Of a stretch of DNA of 64,000 bases, positions 1 to 8,377 are shown in pieces. The DNA is from Myxococcales bacterium. GTDB taxonomy: Bacteria > Myxococcota_A > Polyangia > Palsa-1104 > JAEUJZ01. Below the pieces are notes generated by a model. The model had not been told where the DNA came from, made no database searches, and saw only the letters and a list, made by a program, of their open reading frames with translations. The translations under genes were made by a program, and so were the position numbers. Location of the stretch: the NCBI GenBank assembly GCA_016794465.1, contig JAEUKA010000114.1, forward strand, positions 1 through 64,000, given 5' to 3'. Position 1 is the stretch's first letter; every line of letters starts with the position of its first letter.

Positions 1-306
1 GCCGAGGTCCTTCACACTCCTCGTCAGGCGATCGAGCTTGACCACCACGATCGCGTTCGCCTGATTGCTGGTCAGCATCGCCAGCGCCCGCTTGATACCA
101 GGCCGATCGAGAGACTTCGCCGAAAAACCCTCATCGATCACGATGTCGATCAGCTCGATTTCCTGGCTGACGCAGTGAGCCCGAATGCGCACCTGCTGAG
201 CGTCCAAGCTCACTCCTTCCATCGCTTGCTGGTCGGTACTGACCCGGACGTACCCAACCGCCCGGAGTCTCACCCCGACTCCCTTCGCCTCTCCTGACCT
301 ACGCAT
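1..306 (-). CDS. Serine site-specific recombinase, N-terminal part (cut by window edge)
   Basis: Reading left from the ATG at 306 gives 102 codons, open to the window edge. Residues 18-27 read GYVRVSTDQQ, the first strand of the resolvase/invertase fold, with the probable catalytic serine at residue 23 and Arg21 beside it. Further on come DEGFSAKSLDRPG and VVKLDRLTRS, both typical of the catalytic domain of serine recombinases. These enzymes cut and rejoin DNA at att or res sites through a 5'-phosphoserine link. Only the catalytic domain is visible, so a small resolvase and a large serine integrase cannot be told apart. It lies 178 bp from a truncated HNH-family gene, which suggests a mobile-element edge here. 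Confidence 0.93.
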   Translation of the reverse strand, partial: MRRSGEAKGVGVRLRAVGYVRVSTDQQAMEGVSLDAQQVRIRAHCVSQEIELIDIVIDEGFSAKSLDRPGIKRALAMLTSNQANAIVVVKLDRLTRSVKDLG

Positions 307-483
307 GATGCACCCCCACGAACTGAGCCTGTGCAGATTTTATCTCCATATCCGCAAGGAGCGCAATGTAAATATGTCTATGTGGGATACAGCACCACGC
401 CCGCTTTCCTCTGTATACCGTCGCCACGGACACACATTCCGGCCACTTTGTCTGTCTTTGTATTCCCATTGCCTTCACTCCTG

Positions 484-1071
484 TTAAGGAGTGTTGTAAT
501 GGTTAACAGCGTCGCGCTGGTACTCACTGACGCACGCCTTCGCGATGTCTGTGTCCCAGCCAATTCTGTACAGGAACTCGTCGTGGATCTTGCCGACCCG
601 CTGCAATCGCGGCAGCGGATACTCGATCAGCTTCCACTCGACGAAATCGACCAGCTTGCGCCATTCGTCGGGAGCCGTGCGGCGCGCACGTTCGAGCGGG
701 CACTGCGGATCGACCTGAAGGCTTTCCCGAAACTTCACGATGCGCCCGACGATTTCCGCCTGTTCGCCATTCGAGTTGCCGCCCTGGCGCAGAATCGCAA
801 GGTCGTTGTCGTTCGGGGCAGAGGTTCGCGCGAAGCGCGCGGTCTGGGGCCAGTACAGCTCGATGATCTTCGTCGCCAGCTGCCGCGTCGTGACCATGTT
901 CGGGGCCGCGCCGTCGCTTTCCGTGCGCTCCATACACAGGTCCATGAGCCCCGCGAGTACGGCGAACTTGTATGTGGCCGAGAAGCGCCCTTCTCCCAAG
1001 ATGTCGAGAATCCGCTCCGCGATCTCTAACGTCCCGCGGTCGCCGCCTAGCGTAGCTCCGGCAGTCAGCAT
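484..1071 (-). pseudogene. HNH-endonuclease-family protein, probably truncated at the C-terminus
   Basis: This 195-codon frame starts at the ATG at 1071. It contains EGRFSATYKFAVLAGLMDL, MVTTRQLATKIIELYWPQ and, near the end, LPRLQRVG and EFLY. I recognise this arrangement from the N-terminal region of restriction-like proteins that carry an HNH nuclease domain at their C-terminus. Here the frame ends soon after the FLY motif, before any HNH motif, so the nuclease part appears to be missing. The stop lies 178 bp from the start of a serine recombinase, which suggests that integration or deletion removed the 3' end. The family assignment is from memory; a naturally short protein is the alternative. 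Confidence 0.6.
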
Positions 1072-1123
1072 GCGTCATTTCCAGCGAGAAAGCCTGTTAG
1101 CGGTCGCGGTACTTCGCGTCGGC

Positions 1124-1363
1124 TCACTTCGCCTGCGCCGCGCCAGATTTCCGGCGCAGCTTGTTCAGGTTCTCGCGGAAGACCGGCAGTTCCTTGCGGA
1201 TGGCCTCGCGCAGTACGTCGGACTTGCCGAAGTTGCGCGGGACCAAGCCTTCCATCTTGGCCTGGTGGATGAGGGTGTCCAGCTCATCGTTCAGCGCCTT
1301 GTCGATCTTGACCGAGACGCTGACCAGCGAGGGCTCGGGGGTTAGGTTTTTCGTCGGTGGCAT
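1124..1363 (-). CDS. Small ribbon-helix-helix-like protein
   Basis: A 79-residue protein. The segment SLVSVSVKIDKALNDELDTLIHQAK resembles the short beta strand plus helix of CopG/RHH proteins. It is followed by the helix-like stretch FGKSDVLREAIRKELP, where SDVLREAI matches the usual 'S..(L/I)REAI' of the second RHH helix. RHH proteins are small DNA-binding dimers, often antitoxins or plasmid and phage regulators. It stands 52 bp upstream of the truncated HNH-family gene on the same strand, so the two may form one transcript. No toxin partner is recognisable. The ATG at 1363 is the only good start. Confidence 0.65.
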   Translation of the reverse strand: MPPTKNLTPEPSLVSVSVKIDKALNDELDTLIHQAKMEGLVPRNFGKSDVLREAIRKELPVFRENLNKLRRKSGAAQAK

Positions 1364-1496
1364 GGGGGAGCCTTGTTTTTACTTGCCTGTCTTACGTCTT
1401 ACGTATTAAGAAGCCGGTAGGACGTCATTGGTAATCGGGAGGATAATGGCACATTGCTAAGTTGCCGATCTAGCCTCATCCGTCGCTAGCGAGCGC

Positions 1497-1544
1497 TGGC
1501 GACAAAAATTGAGGTGATGCGGACGGGAGAGCCCGCATCACCTC
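1497..1544 (-). terminator. Perfect hairpin with leftward T-run (intrinsic terminator candidate)
   Basis: GAGGTGATGCGG at 1511-1522 is perfectly complementary to 1533-1544, a 12-bp stem with a 10-nt loop. Read leftward, the stem is followed at once by AATTTTTG, as in a Rho-independent terminator. It sits in the 325-bp gap between the leftward RHH-like gene and the rightward transporter gene. It would stop leftward transcripts before the RHH-like gene. The rest of 1364-1688 shows no gene that I can support. Confidence 0.6.
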
Positions 1545-1688
1545 GTTGCCTGCGTCGGGACTTGCCCTGGAAAAGCCGTGCCCGGCGCAAACGGGAGAAG
1601 TGTATGCGCACATCTGGGAGGAACGCCAGAGGTCTATCTCGTCGCAGAGCGATTCGCTTGCCTGCGCAAATCGCCGCCGAGGGTCGCC

Positions 1689-2981
1689 ATGACTGACCCG
1701 AATCGAAGCGACTCAACCAGCGAGCGCCAACCGCGGGCGCTCTATCTATTGTCCGGGATTGCGGTGTCGGAGCGGGCAGCCAGCTCGGTCCTGTTGGCGC
1801 TGTTTCCGCTGTACCTGAGCCAACACCTCGGATTTAGCGACGGCAGAGCGGTGCTCATTGCCGGGGTGTTCTCGGGCTTGGCCTATCTGGCGAGCCTGCT
1901 GGGGGGATACCTGGGCGATGGACCGCTAGGACTGACCAGGACGCTCCTCGTCGGAGCCTTGGCGATTGCTGTCGGCACGGGAGCGATGGCGCTGGACCAG
2001 CGGCAGTTGCTGTGGTGCACGCTGGCCTTGCTGGTGCTCGGAAACGGCTTGTTCAAACCGAGCGTGACGACGTTGGTTGGAAAGCTCTATCGCGCCAATG
2101 ACGCACGCCGCGACGGTGGATTCGCAGTCTTCTACTTCGCAATCAACATCGGGTTTCTGATCGGACCGCTGGTGGGTGAGTGGTCGCGAGCTCGGTTCGA
2201 CTGGCAGGCCGTGTTTGCTTCGGCGGCAGTGTTCATGATCCCGGCGCTGGTGCTGGCAGCCGTGGGCCGACGACGCATCGAGCGCAGTGCGATCTACGCT
2301 GCCGAATCAGCGGGCACCGCAGCGCCGGGGAGTGAGCAGGCACGCATTCGCGGCGCTGTCCTGCTGTGTGGCCTCGCCGTGCTGAGCTGGTTTGCCATCC
2401 AGCACAGCGTCGGTGCGCTCGTCCTGTTCGCGCAGGAGAACACGCGGCTACAGCTTGCGATGTGGGGCTGGGAGCTGACCTTGCGACCGGGCTACTTCAC
2501 GGCGATCCATGGCGGTTTGGTGCTCGTCTTCCTGCCGCTGATGATGCGGCGCAGCCGTCGGCAGCGAACCCTCAAAACTGAACCCTCGACGGTGCTCAAG
2601 CTGATACGCGGCTTCATCTATCTGGCTGCAGCCTTCGCCCTGATGGGACTCGCCGGACTCCGCGGCGGTGACGCAGGCCGTGTTAGTCCGCTGTGGCTCG
2701 TCGGCTGCTACATCCTGATCACACCCGGCGAAATCTGGCTGTCGGCGATGGGGATGTCGCTGGTGACGCAGCTTGCGCCGTCGAGACTTGCCTCGCGCCT
2801 GGTCGGACTGTGGTTGGCATCGGTCGCCATCGGCAATGCGCTGGCCGGTGCCTTCGGTCTGCTTTGGTCGCACTGGCCACACCATCGCTACTTCGCGGTC
2901 GTCGCGCTGTGCTGCCTCGTGGGCGCGTGTGTGCTCTGGGCAAATCTTCGGCGGATGGAGGCCGTCCTCAGCAGTCGCTGA
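1689..2981 (+). CDS. POT/PTR-type proton-coupled oligopeptide transporter family protein (MFS)
   Basis: A 430-residue integral membrane protein made of about a dozen hydrophobic segments. Around residue 115 it has GNGLFKPSVTTLVGKLY, close to the GNGLFKPN signature of the POT/PTR family. FAVFYFAINIGFLIGPLVGEW also fits the family. Near the N-terminus the usual ExxER motif is reduced to SER. Family members import di- and tripeptides with protons; the substrate here is unknown. I chose the ATG at 1689 because the open frame upstream (from 1578) has low hydrophobicity and no family resemblance. No operon partner is seen: the gene faces away from the RHH-like gene and precedes an integrase on the same strand. 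Confidence 0.85.
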   Translation: MTDPNRSDSTSERQPRALYLLSGIAVSERAASSVLLALFPLYLSQHLGFSDGRAVLIAGVFSGLAYLASLLGGYLGDGPLGLTRTLLVGALAIAVGTGAMALDQRQLLWCTLALLVLGNGLFKPSVTTLVGKLYRANDARRDGGFAVFYFAINIGFLIGPLVGEWSRARFDWQAVFASAAVFMIPALVLAAVGRRRIERSAIYAAESAGTAAPGSEQARIRGAVLLCGLAVLSWFAIQHSVGALVLFAQENTRLQLAMWGWELTLRPGYFTAIHGGLVLVFLPLMMRRSRRQRTLKTEPSTVLKLIRGFIYLAAAFALMGLAGLRGGDAGRVSPLWLVGCYILITPGEIWLSAMGMSLVTQLAPSRLASRLVGLWLASVAIGNALAGAFGLLWSHWPHHRYFAVVALCCLVGACVLWANLRRMEAVLSSR

Positions 2982-3118
2982 CGCAGTGCTGCGTGGACTG
3001 CTGAAGCGTGCGGAGCGGCGGCTTTCCAAGTCGTTCCGCACGGATAGCCGCATAGGTGGTACATTCGATTCTGGCGGTCTCTGCCTTGTGTGCAGAGGCC
3101 GCTCTCTGGAGACGAACC

Positions 3119-4309
3119 ATGCCCCGTCCGAAAGCCCCGCCGCGTGTCAACGGCCCGTACCCCGACCGGGACGGCACACGCTTTCGCGTCCGCATTTTTC
3201 ACCACGACCTTCAGCGCCAAGACCTGTACTTCCACACCGAGAAGGAGGCGCTCGCCGCGATCGCCCAGGCCAAGCGCGAACTACAGGCCGTGCAGAGCCG
3301 CACCCTCGGCGATGTCATGCGCGAATACTTCGTCGAGAAAGAGCGCTCCGGCCGCTCCAAACCAGAGACGTGCCGCGAGCAGCACGCCCGCATCACCGTC
3401 TTCCTGCGCAAATACATCGATCAGGAGATCGCGCAGCTCACCCCCAGACGCGCCGCCGCGCTCTATCAAGAAGCCGTCGAGCGTCCCAGCCCCAAGACTG
3501 GCAAGCCGATGGCCGTCGCCTCGCACCGTTTCTACTTGGCGCTGGTCAAAGGTCTGTTCACCTGGGTCGTGCGCAAGGGGTACGCGAGCGTAAACGCCTT
3601 CGCCGACGTGCAGCCCGTGGGACGAGTCGAAGCAGGGAAGCCGCAGCTGCGCATCGAAGAGGCCAAGCTGTTCATCGACGAAGCACTGCGCCGATATGAC
3701 CTAAAAGGGAGTGAGCTGGCGCTCGGCGCAGTGGTCGCGCTGCTGATGGGCCTGCGCGCGGGGGAAGTGCTCAAGCGCTGCGCCCGCGATGTCGACCGAG
3801 CCGGCCAGATCCTTTGGATCGACAGTGGCAAGACACGCAACGCGCGCCGATTCCTCGACGTGCCCGCGGTTCTTCAATCACGGCTCGCCAAGATTGCCAC
3901 CCAGCGCCTGCCCGCCGAACCGCTGTTTGGCTTTGGCCGAACCGGCAAGCTCCGCCATCGTCAGGTCTTCTGGCGAGCCGTCGGAGACATCTGCCAGGCG
4001 GCAGGCATCCCGCGCGTCTGTCCACACAGCCTTCGCGGACTGTGGGCCACGCTCGGTGTGCAGTCGGGCGCAGTATCGCATGCCGTCGCCGCCAGTCTTG
4101 GGCATGGCTCGTTCAGTATGACCGAGCGGCACTACGCGCAGCCGGAGGCGGTCAGCGGGGCCAAGACGGCTCGCATGGTTGAGATGCTGAGCCTCGGCAG
4201 TGAGGGGGCAACAACAGAACCCCAGCAGGCTGCGGAGCAGCTACTCAAGAGCCTTCCGCGCGAAGTCTTGGACAGCCTTGTGACGCTGCACCATCGCAAC
4301 GGGAAGTGA
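3119..4309 (+). CDS. Tyrosine recombinase / phage-type integrase
   Basis: A 396-residue integrase. The C-terminal catalytic domain has the expected order of active-site residues: Arg in MGLRAGEVLKR, then HSLRGLWATLG, then LGHGS, and the nucleophile Tyr in MTERHYAQP. The N-terminal part (about residues 60-150) is the SAM-like DNA-binding core, with EYFVEKERSGRSKPETCREQ. The start at 3119 (MPRPKAPPRVN) is preferred over an upstream one because the following GTRFRVRIFHHD looks like the AP2/arm-type N-terminal domain. It probably integrated part of this island. A decayed scrap with sequence similarity lies at 5606-5665. Confidence 0.93.
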   Translation: MPRPKAPPRVNGPYPDRDGTRFRVRIFHHDLQRQDLYFHTEKEALAAIAQAKRELQAVQSRTLGDVMREYFVEKERSGRSKPETCREQHARITVFLRKYIDQEIAQLTPRRAAALYQEAVERPSPKTGKPMAVASHRFYLALVKGLFTWVVRKGYASVNAFADVQPVGRVEAGKPQLRIEEAKLFIDEALRRYDLKGSELALGAVVALLMGLRAGEVLKRCARDVDRAGQILWIDSGKTRNARRFLDVPAVLQSRLAKIATQRLPAEPLFGFGRTGKLRHRQVFWRAVGDICQAAGIPRVCPHSLRGLWATLGVQSGAVSHAVAASLGHGSFSMTERHYAQPEAVSGAKTARMVEMLSLGSEGATTEPQQAAEQLLKSLPREVLDSLVTLHHRNGK

Positions 4310-4337
4310 CGCTCCCTCGCTGCGCCCAGCGTCCTGC

Positions 4338-5474
4338 TTATACGCGCTTCCGACGAGCAGCACCCTTCTGTGCCCTCTTCGGCGGCAGCGATGCAGGCCG
4401 CTTCCGCTTCGGCTCGATGTCTTCTTCGGCAGTCGCCAGTTGCTCGTATAGCTCGTGCAGCTTGGCTTGTAGCACAGCCTTGGGGGGCAGCACCGTCTGG
4501 TACTCGGCAACCAGCGCCGGCGACAGCGTGCGGCTGAGCGAATACTCGACGACCTCGGCATCCTTGGTGGCGCAGAGCAGAACGCCGATCGACGGGCGCT
4601 CGTGGGACTTCTTCACGTCGCGGTCCAGCGCCTCCAGGTAGAAGCTCAGCTTGCCGAGATCCTCGGGGCGGAACTCGCGCACCTTGAGTTCTATGGCGAC
4701 CAGGCAGCACAGGCCACGGTGGAAGAACAGCAGGTCCAGGGCAAAGTCCTGCTTGCCGACCTGGACGGGGTACTCCGAGCCGACAAAGCAGAAGTCGCGG
4801 CCCAGCTCGGTGATGAAGCGTCCGAGGTTGCGCAGCAGGCCCCGGTGCAGATCCGCTTCGGTGTGCTCGTCGGGCAGTTCGAGGAACTCCAGCGAGTAGA
4901 CATCTTTGAACAGCCCCATCGCGCCTGGATGTTCAGCCTGAAGCGCCGTCGAGAGAGCAGGCGGACTAACCACCGTGCGCTGAAACGCGCGGGCGCGACA
5001 CTGTCGCTCCAGCTCTCGCTTGCCCCACCGCTCGGCAATCGCGCGGCGCATGTAAAACTCGCGCTCCTCGTCGAGCTTGCACTGACTCAGGATGATGAGG
5101 TGATGGCTCCACGACAATTGTCTCACCAGTGGCGAGACTTTCTCGTAATGGCGGTACGCCTCGAAGAACTGGCGCATGCGAAACAGGTTCGGGCGGGTGA
5201 AGCCGCGAATCCCCGGATACCGCCGCGCAATGGCCCGTGCCAGCTCGACGACGACGCCATCGCCCCACTCAGCGCTGGCAATCTTCTTGCTGATGTACTC
5301 GCCGACCTGCCAGTACAGGCTGACCAGCTCGACGTTGACAGCTTGGTAGGCGCGGCGTTTTGCCGCATCGATCAGTGACAGCACGTCGTCGAAGTCGGCC
5401 ACTTGGGCGCTATCCACTGCTGACCGCGAGTGAACAGCCTCCGTCGGGAGCGCCTTAGTCCCCGTTGCCGCCAT
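4338..5474 (-). CDS. YhcG/DUF1016-family PDDEXK nuclease
   Basis: A 378-residue protein. The N-terminal half (VNVELVSLYWQVGEYISKK, then FTRPNLFRMRQFFEAY and LSWSHHLIIL) is the characteristic YhcG helical domain. The C-terminal half is a PD-(D/E)XK nuclease fold: FALDLLFFHRGLCCLVAIELK supplies the D and ExK, followed by KLSFYLEALD. YhcG proteins are predicted nucleases often carried on mobile elements. The ATG at 5474 is chosen because upstream codons show no family similarity. It converges on the integrase with only 28 bp between stop codons, so it is probably a passenger of that element. Confidence 0.9.
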   Translation of the reverse strand: MAATGTKALPTEAVHSRSAVDSAQVADFDDVLSLIDAAKRRAYQAVNVELVSLYWQVGEYISKKIASAEWGDGVVVELARAIARRYPGIRGFTRPNLFRMRQFFEAYRHYEKVSPLVRQLSWSHHLIILSQCKLDEEREFYMRRAIAERWGKRELERQCRARAFQRTVVSPPALSTALQAEHPGAMGLFKDVYSLEFLELPDEHTEADLHRGLLRNLGRFITELGRDFCFVGSEYPVQVGKQDFALDLLFFHRGLCCLVAIELKVREFRPEDLGKLSFYLEALDRDVKKSHERPSIGVLLCATKDAEVVEYSLSRTLSPALVAEYQTVLPPKAVLQAKLHELYEQLATAEEDIEPKRKRPASLPPKRAQKGAARRKRV

Positions 5475-5605
5475 TCCTGCCAATCGCTGAGTTGTCACGA
5501 CGGAAACTCCGACAGGCTCTGAATGGACTTCGCTGCGAACAGGATGTGGGTGCGATGCACGACGACAACCTACTGAATGCTGTGGCCATGCACAAGCTGA
5601 CCACT

Positions 5606-5665
5606 GCGCCATCGGCAGGTGATTAGGCGTGCACCGTCTGAGACATCTGCCAAGCCGAGGGCGCG
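5606..5665 (+). pseudogene. Decayed scrap of a tyrosine-recombinase gene
   Basis: The stretch resembles the intact integrase gene at about 3952-4006. Both share CGCCATCG, CAGGT and GAGACATCTGCCA in the same order and with similar spacing. Translated, it gives a DICQAEG segment matching DICQAAG just before the HxxR box of the intact enzyme. There is no open frame around it. It is read as a relic of a second, related integrase. Because the match is short, chance similarity cannot be fully excluded. The rest of 5475-5746 holds nothing recognisable. Confidence 0.45.
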
Positions 5666-5746
5666 CACGAGTTCTCATACGTGGGGCACCCAAATTTCTC
5701 CTACCGGGTAGGACGGAATGCCGCTGGCAAAAATGAAGCCGCGTGA

Positions 5747-5971
5747 CTATCCAGGAGATGATTTCGGGTCGCGCCCATGGCTATCCCGTTCGCGAATGCG
5801 GCCGTTTTCGCCATGAATGAACAGTTCGGTGCCCTGATTGCGGGTGATTTCACGCGCCCGCGCAATCGCTTCCTGTTGCGTCGAAACCACGGACGATGGC
5901 CGCTCCGCATTTTCGGCCTTGACGGCCCATCCGTTCGGATGAGGTACGACATGCTGGTTTCGTTTGGACAT
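5747..5971 (-). CDS. DUF2188-family small protein
   Basis: A 74-residue protein beginning MSKRNQHVVPHPNGWAVK, with TQQEAIARAREI, then ELFIHGENGRIRERDSHG and a basic end. This is the typical DUF2188 pattern: an 'HVVP...GWAV' strand, a helix, then 'iHg.dGrI.erdsyG.Dp'. The function of DUF2188 is unknown; it is common as a single gene on plasmids and islands. The ATG at 5971 fits the family start; an upstream in-frame ATG at 6127 would add 52 unrelated residues. It is divergent from the sigma-like gene at 6099, so 5972-6098 probably holds both promoters. Confidence 0.85.
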   Translation of the reverse strand: MSKRNQHVVPHPNGWAVKAENAERPSSVVSTQQEAIARAREITRNQGTELFIHGENGRIRERDSHGRDPKSSPG

Positions 5972-6098
5972 TAGTTTCTCCTTGGGTCTGGTTAGCACTT
6001 TGCTAAGGTTCAAATCCCTAGGCCGTACAGGTGCCGCTTTTTGCCATGGCGAAAAATTTTTCTTGGCCGGCCTATAGTGGGCAAGGAGACAGTGGCCT

Positions 6099-6680
6099 CT
6101 GGACAGCGCGGTCCTCGAACAATTCAAGCATGAGCTTCCTCGGGTCTATAAGCAGGTGCTGGCGCGGGCTGTAGGAATCGTGCGCGCAAAACGCCGGGGA
6201 GGGGACTGCGCGCTTCCCGAAGGACAGGGGGCCGCTGATCTGGTTCATGAAGCCGTGGAGAAGGTGCTCAGTGGGGAGCGCCAATGGGATCCGGTCAGCG
6301 TCCCTGATCTGCACGTATTCTTGACCGGGGTTGTTCGGAGCTTGGCGTTTCATCTCGTGACTGGCGGGTCGAGTCGAGAACTCGCCGTCGACGGTGTTGG
6401 ACAATACATCGATCATGATGATGCTCCTCTGCCATCCCCAACTGCGGAGACACTGCTGATCGAGGCTGAGCGATGCGACGAGATAATGGGCGAAGCTTTT
6501 GCAGAGGCCGGAGAGGATGCCGTCCTTCAAAAGATGCTCGACGCCATCATGGCAGGATATGTGAAGGCTGATGAGATCGCTGAAGCCAGCGGCCTTACCC
6601 TGGCGGAGGTCTACGAAGGAAACCGAAGGCTGCACCGCCGCATGAAAGTTGTGGAACAGAAGAAACGGAGGCGGCCATGA
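6099..6680 (+). CDS. ECF-sigma-factor-like protein
   Basis: The central part, ADLVHEAVEKVLSGERQWDPVSVPDLHVFLTGVV written in pieces as ADLVHEAVEKVL and FLTGVVRSLAFHL, resembles region 2 of specialised sigma factors. The end, ADEIAEASGLTLAEVYEGNRRLHRRM, resembles the region 4 helix-turn-helix. The start is uncertain. GTG at 6156 has no clear ribosome site and would cut off LEQFKHELPRVYKQ, which reads like real region 2 sequence. CTG at 6099 has AAGGAG at 6083-6088, about 10 nt upstream, and no ATG, GTG or TTG is available in between. I use CTG with caution. Its stop overlaps the next gene's ATG (ATGA), so the two are co-translated. Confidence 0.65.
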   Translation: MDSAVLEQFKHELPRVYKQVLARAVGIVRAKRRGGDCALPEGQGAADLVHEAVEKVLSGERQWDPVSVPDLHVFLTGVVRSLAFHLVTGGSSRELAVDGVGQYIDHDDAPLPSPTAETLLIEAERCDEIMGEAFAEAGEDAVLQKMLDAIMAGYVKADEIAEASGLTLAEVYEGNRRLHRRMKVVEQKKRRRP

Positions 6681-7105
6681 AGAAGCGTACGCCCCCAAGT
6701 ACGGCGCAAGAATTCGTCGCCCGGCTCGTGGAACTCGACAGCTCCGTGCCGCTGACCGACGAGGACGCTAATGCCATACTTCGCGAAGCAGGACTCGATC
6801 CTGCTCGTGAACTCAAACGAGCGATGGCGCTGGTCGAAGCCGAAGAACAACGACAACGGCAAGCGCGATTTGTCAAAGCTGACGCCGATCGCAGAGCTGC
6901 GCTGGCCAAGCTGACCCATCCGAAGCAGCAGCGATCACGTCAGCAGCTTCTGCAACGGCTCACAGAGATCAAGGGACTTGCGCCGCGCGAGGCTCAGCCC
7001 CAAGCATACTTCAAGAATTTCGAGGCGGCTTCGGCTGAGGATTTAGAGCGCATCGTTGCCGATTTCGAGCATCTGCTCGGACTTGATTCTGACGGTGAAC
7101 ACTAG
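6677..7105 (+). CDS. Unknown charged helical protein between sigma-like and ImmA genes
   Basis: A 142-residue protein starting MKKRTPPSTAQEFVARLVELDSS. It is rich in Ala, Glu, Arg and Gln and is predicted to be almost all helical (AMALVEAEEQRQRQARFVKADAD). No signal peptide or membrane segment is present, and I do not recognise the family. It overlaps the sigma-like gene by 4 bp and ends 1 bp before the ImmA peptidase gene, so the three form a tight operon. By position it could be a regulator or substrate of the peptidase, for example an anti-sigma or adaptor. That is inference only. Confidence 0.7.
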   Translation: MKKRTPPSTAQEFVARLVELDSSVPLTDEDANAILREAGLDPARELKRAMALVEAEEQRQRQARFVKADADRRAALAKLTHPKQQRSRQQLLQRLTEIKGLAPREAQPQAYFKNFEAASAEDLERIVADFEHLLGLDSDGEH

Positions 7106-7106
7106 G

Positions 7107-7901
7107 ATGTCTGCTTGGGAGGACGCTGATGTTGCTCGCGGTGAACGAGCAGCCCGACAGTTACTGGCCGATCTGAAGATCAACCACCCTGTCGAAGTCG
7201 ACATCGACACGCTGGCCTATATGCGTGGTGCCTTGGTGCGGGATATTCCCATGAACGGGGCGCAAGGCCGCAGTTGTCGCATCGGAGCTCGAGCGATCAT
7301 TTCGGTCAACGAGCAGGTTACCTACGTGCCGCGGCGGCGATATGTTGTTGCTCACGAGCTAGGCCACCTGGAGATCCACCGAGACAAGAATCAATTGTCT
7401 CTGTGTGCCGAGGCGTCGATCAGCGAGCGCTATGATCAGGGTACTGAGCGGGAGGCGAACGCCTTTGCCAGTGCCTTGCTGATGCCTAAAGCACTATGGG
7501 ACAAGCGCGTGGATGTGAAGACTCCTTCCCTCGATGTCGTGTCCAATCTCTCTCGTGAATTTCAAGTTAGCTTCACGGCTGCGGCCATTCGATTTGTCAA
7601 GTTGTGTCCTGAGCGTTGTGCCGCGGTGTTTTCTCAAGACAACCGGGTTGTCTGGGCAGCGCTGGGAACTGACTTTGGGTACTCGATTCGTCGTGATGAC
7701 CAGCTCAGTACCTACACACTCGCGAGTGACTTCTTCAAAAAAGGTAGTGTGGCCGAACGCATGGAGACGATTTCCGCGCAGGGGTGGCTCGAGAGCCGAC
7801 GGGTCGGACGCGACCATGATCTCAAGGAACAATGTCGAGTCATCTCTAGTATTGCAGCGACGCTCTCCTTACTGTGGATCCCGCCCGACTCCGATTTCTA
7901 G
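7107..7901 (+). CDS. ImmA/IrrE-family zinc metallo-endopeptidase
   Basis: A 264-residue protein with the zinc motif HELGH at residues 83-87, in RRRYVVAHELGHLEIH, followed by ERYDQGTEREANAFASALLMP. This is the standard ImmA/IrrE arrangement, with the third ligand in the EREANAFA helix. Such enzymes cut a transcription repressor in mobile elements (ImmA) or in DNA-damage response (IrrE/PprI). The C-terminal 110 residues (CAAVFSQDNRVVWA onward) probably form a sensing domain. The start at 7107 follows the previous stop by 1 bp. The partner sigma-like and helical proteins are the obvious candidates for its target. Confidence 0.9.
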   Translation: MSAWEDADVARGERAARQLLADLKINHPVEVDIDTLAYMRGALVRDIPMNGAQGRSCRIGARAIISVNEQVTYVPRRRYVVAHELGHLEIHRDKNQLSLCAEASISERYDQGTEREANAFASALLMPKALWDKRVDVKTPSLDVVSNLSREFQVSFTAAAIRFVKLCPERCAAVFSQDNRVVWAALGTDFGYSIRRDDQLSTYTLASDFFKKGSVAERMETISAQGWLESRRVGRDHDLKEQCRVISSIAATLSLLWIPPDSDF

Positions 7902-8023
7902 TCCATGAAAAAATGGCCCTGCATGGCGAATTTTTGCCGGGGTGCGGCCTTAGCTTAGTAGCAGCGCAGCATACGTGGCCAGGTTGTCCCGGATCTATCG
8001 AGCTGCGTGATCAAAATCCATCC

Positions 8024-8299
8024 ATGGAGTCTAGAGCCGTGCAGTTACAAGGCGCAGTTATTCGAGAACAAGGTGAGACTTTCGCGGTCGTCGTCGTGCA
8101 GCGGCATGTGGTTGACAACCGATTAACGGCGGCGCGAGCGGTCAGCCAGTTCAGTGCAGTGTTTCCGGGCATGCCGGTGGTGCTAATGGCTCAGGATAGC
8201 CGGGGCACGCCGACGTACTACGGCCGCCAGGACATTGCTCGCTTCATGGCATCGGTGCCGCTTCGCGCGATCCCCTGGCGAACCTATACGGTGAACTGA
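8024..8299 (+). CDS. Small conserved-looking protein of unknown function
   Basis: From the ATG at 8024 the product is 91 residues: MESRAVQLQGAVIREQG, then FAVVVVQRHVVDN, FPGMPVVLMAQD, PTYYGRQDIARFM and IPWRTY. The alternating beta and helix pattern and the 'GxPxYYGRxDI' segment look like a compact alpha/beta domain. I know no function for it. A longer start at 7913 would add 37 residues with no obvious structure, so the shorter form is preferred. It follows the ImmA gene on the same strand with a gap of about 120 bp. Confidence 0.65.
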   Translation: MESRAVQLQGAVIREQGETFAVVVVQRHVVDNRLTAARAVSQFSAVFPGMPVVLMAQDSRGTPTYYGRQDIARFMASVPLRAIPWRTYTVN

Positions 8300-8377
8300 C
8301 CGCGCAGCGGACGCGATGCAGCCCATGCCAGGTTCTGAATCGCGCAGGCAACACTGCCAGCGTCAGAGAAAGCAACG

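Noticed and set aside
5996..6030. tRNA T-arm-like sequence (AAGGTTCAAATCCCTA) near the sigma-like gene
   Set aside because: The stem pairs in only four of five positions and no matching acceptor or anticodon arms were found upstream. It may be chance or an old attachment-site scrap.
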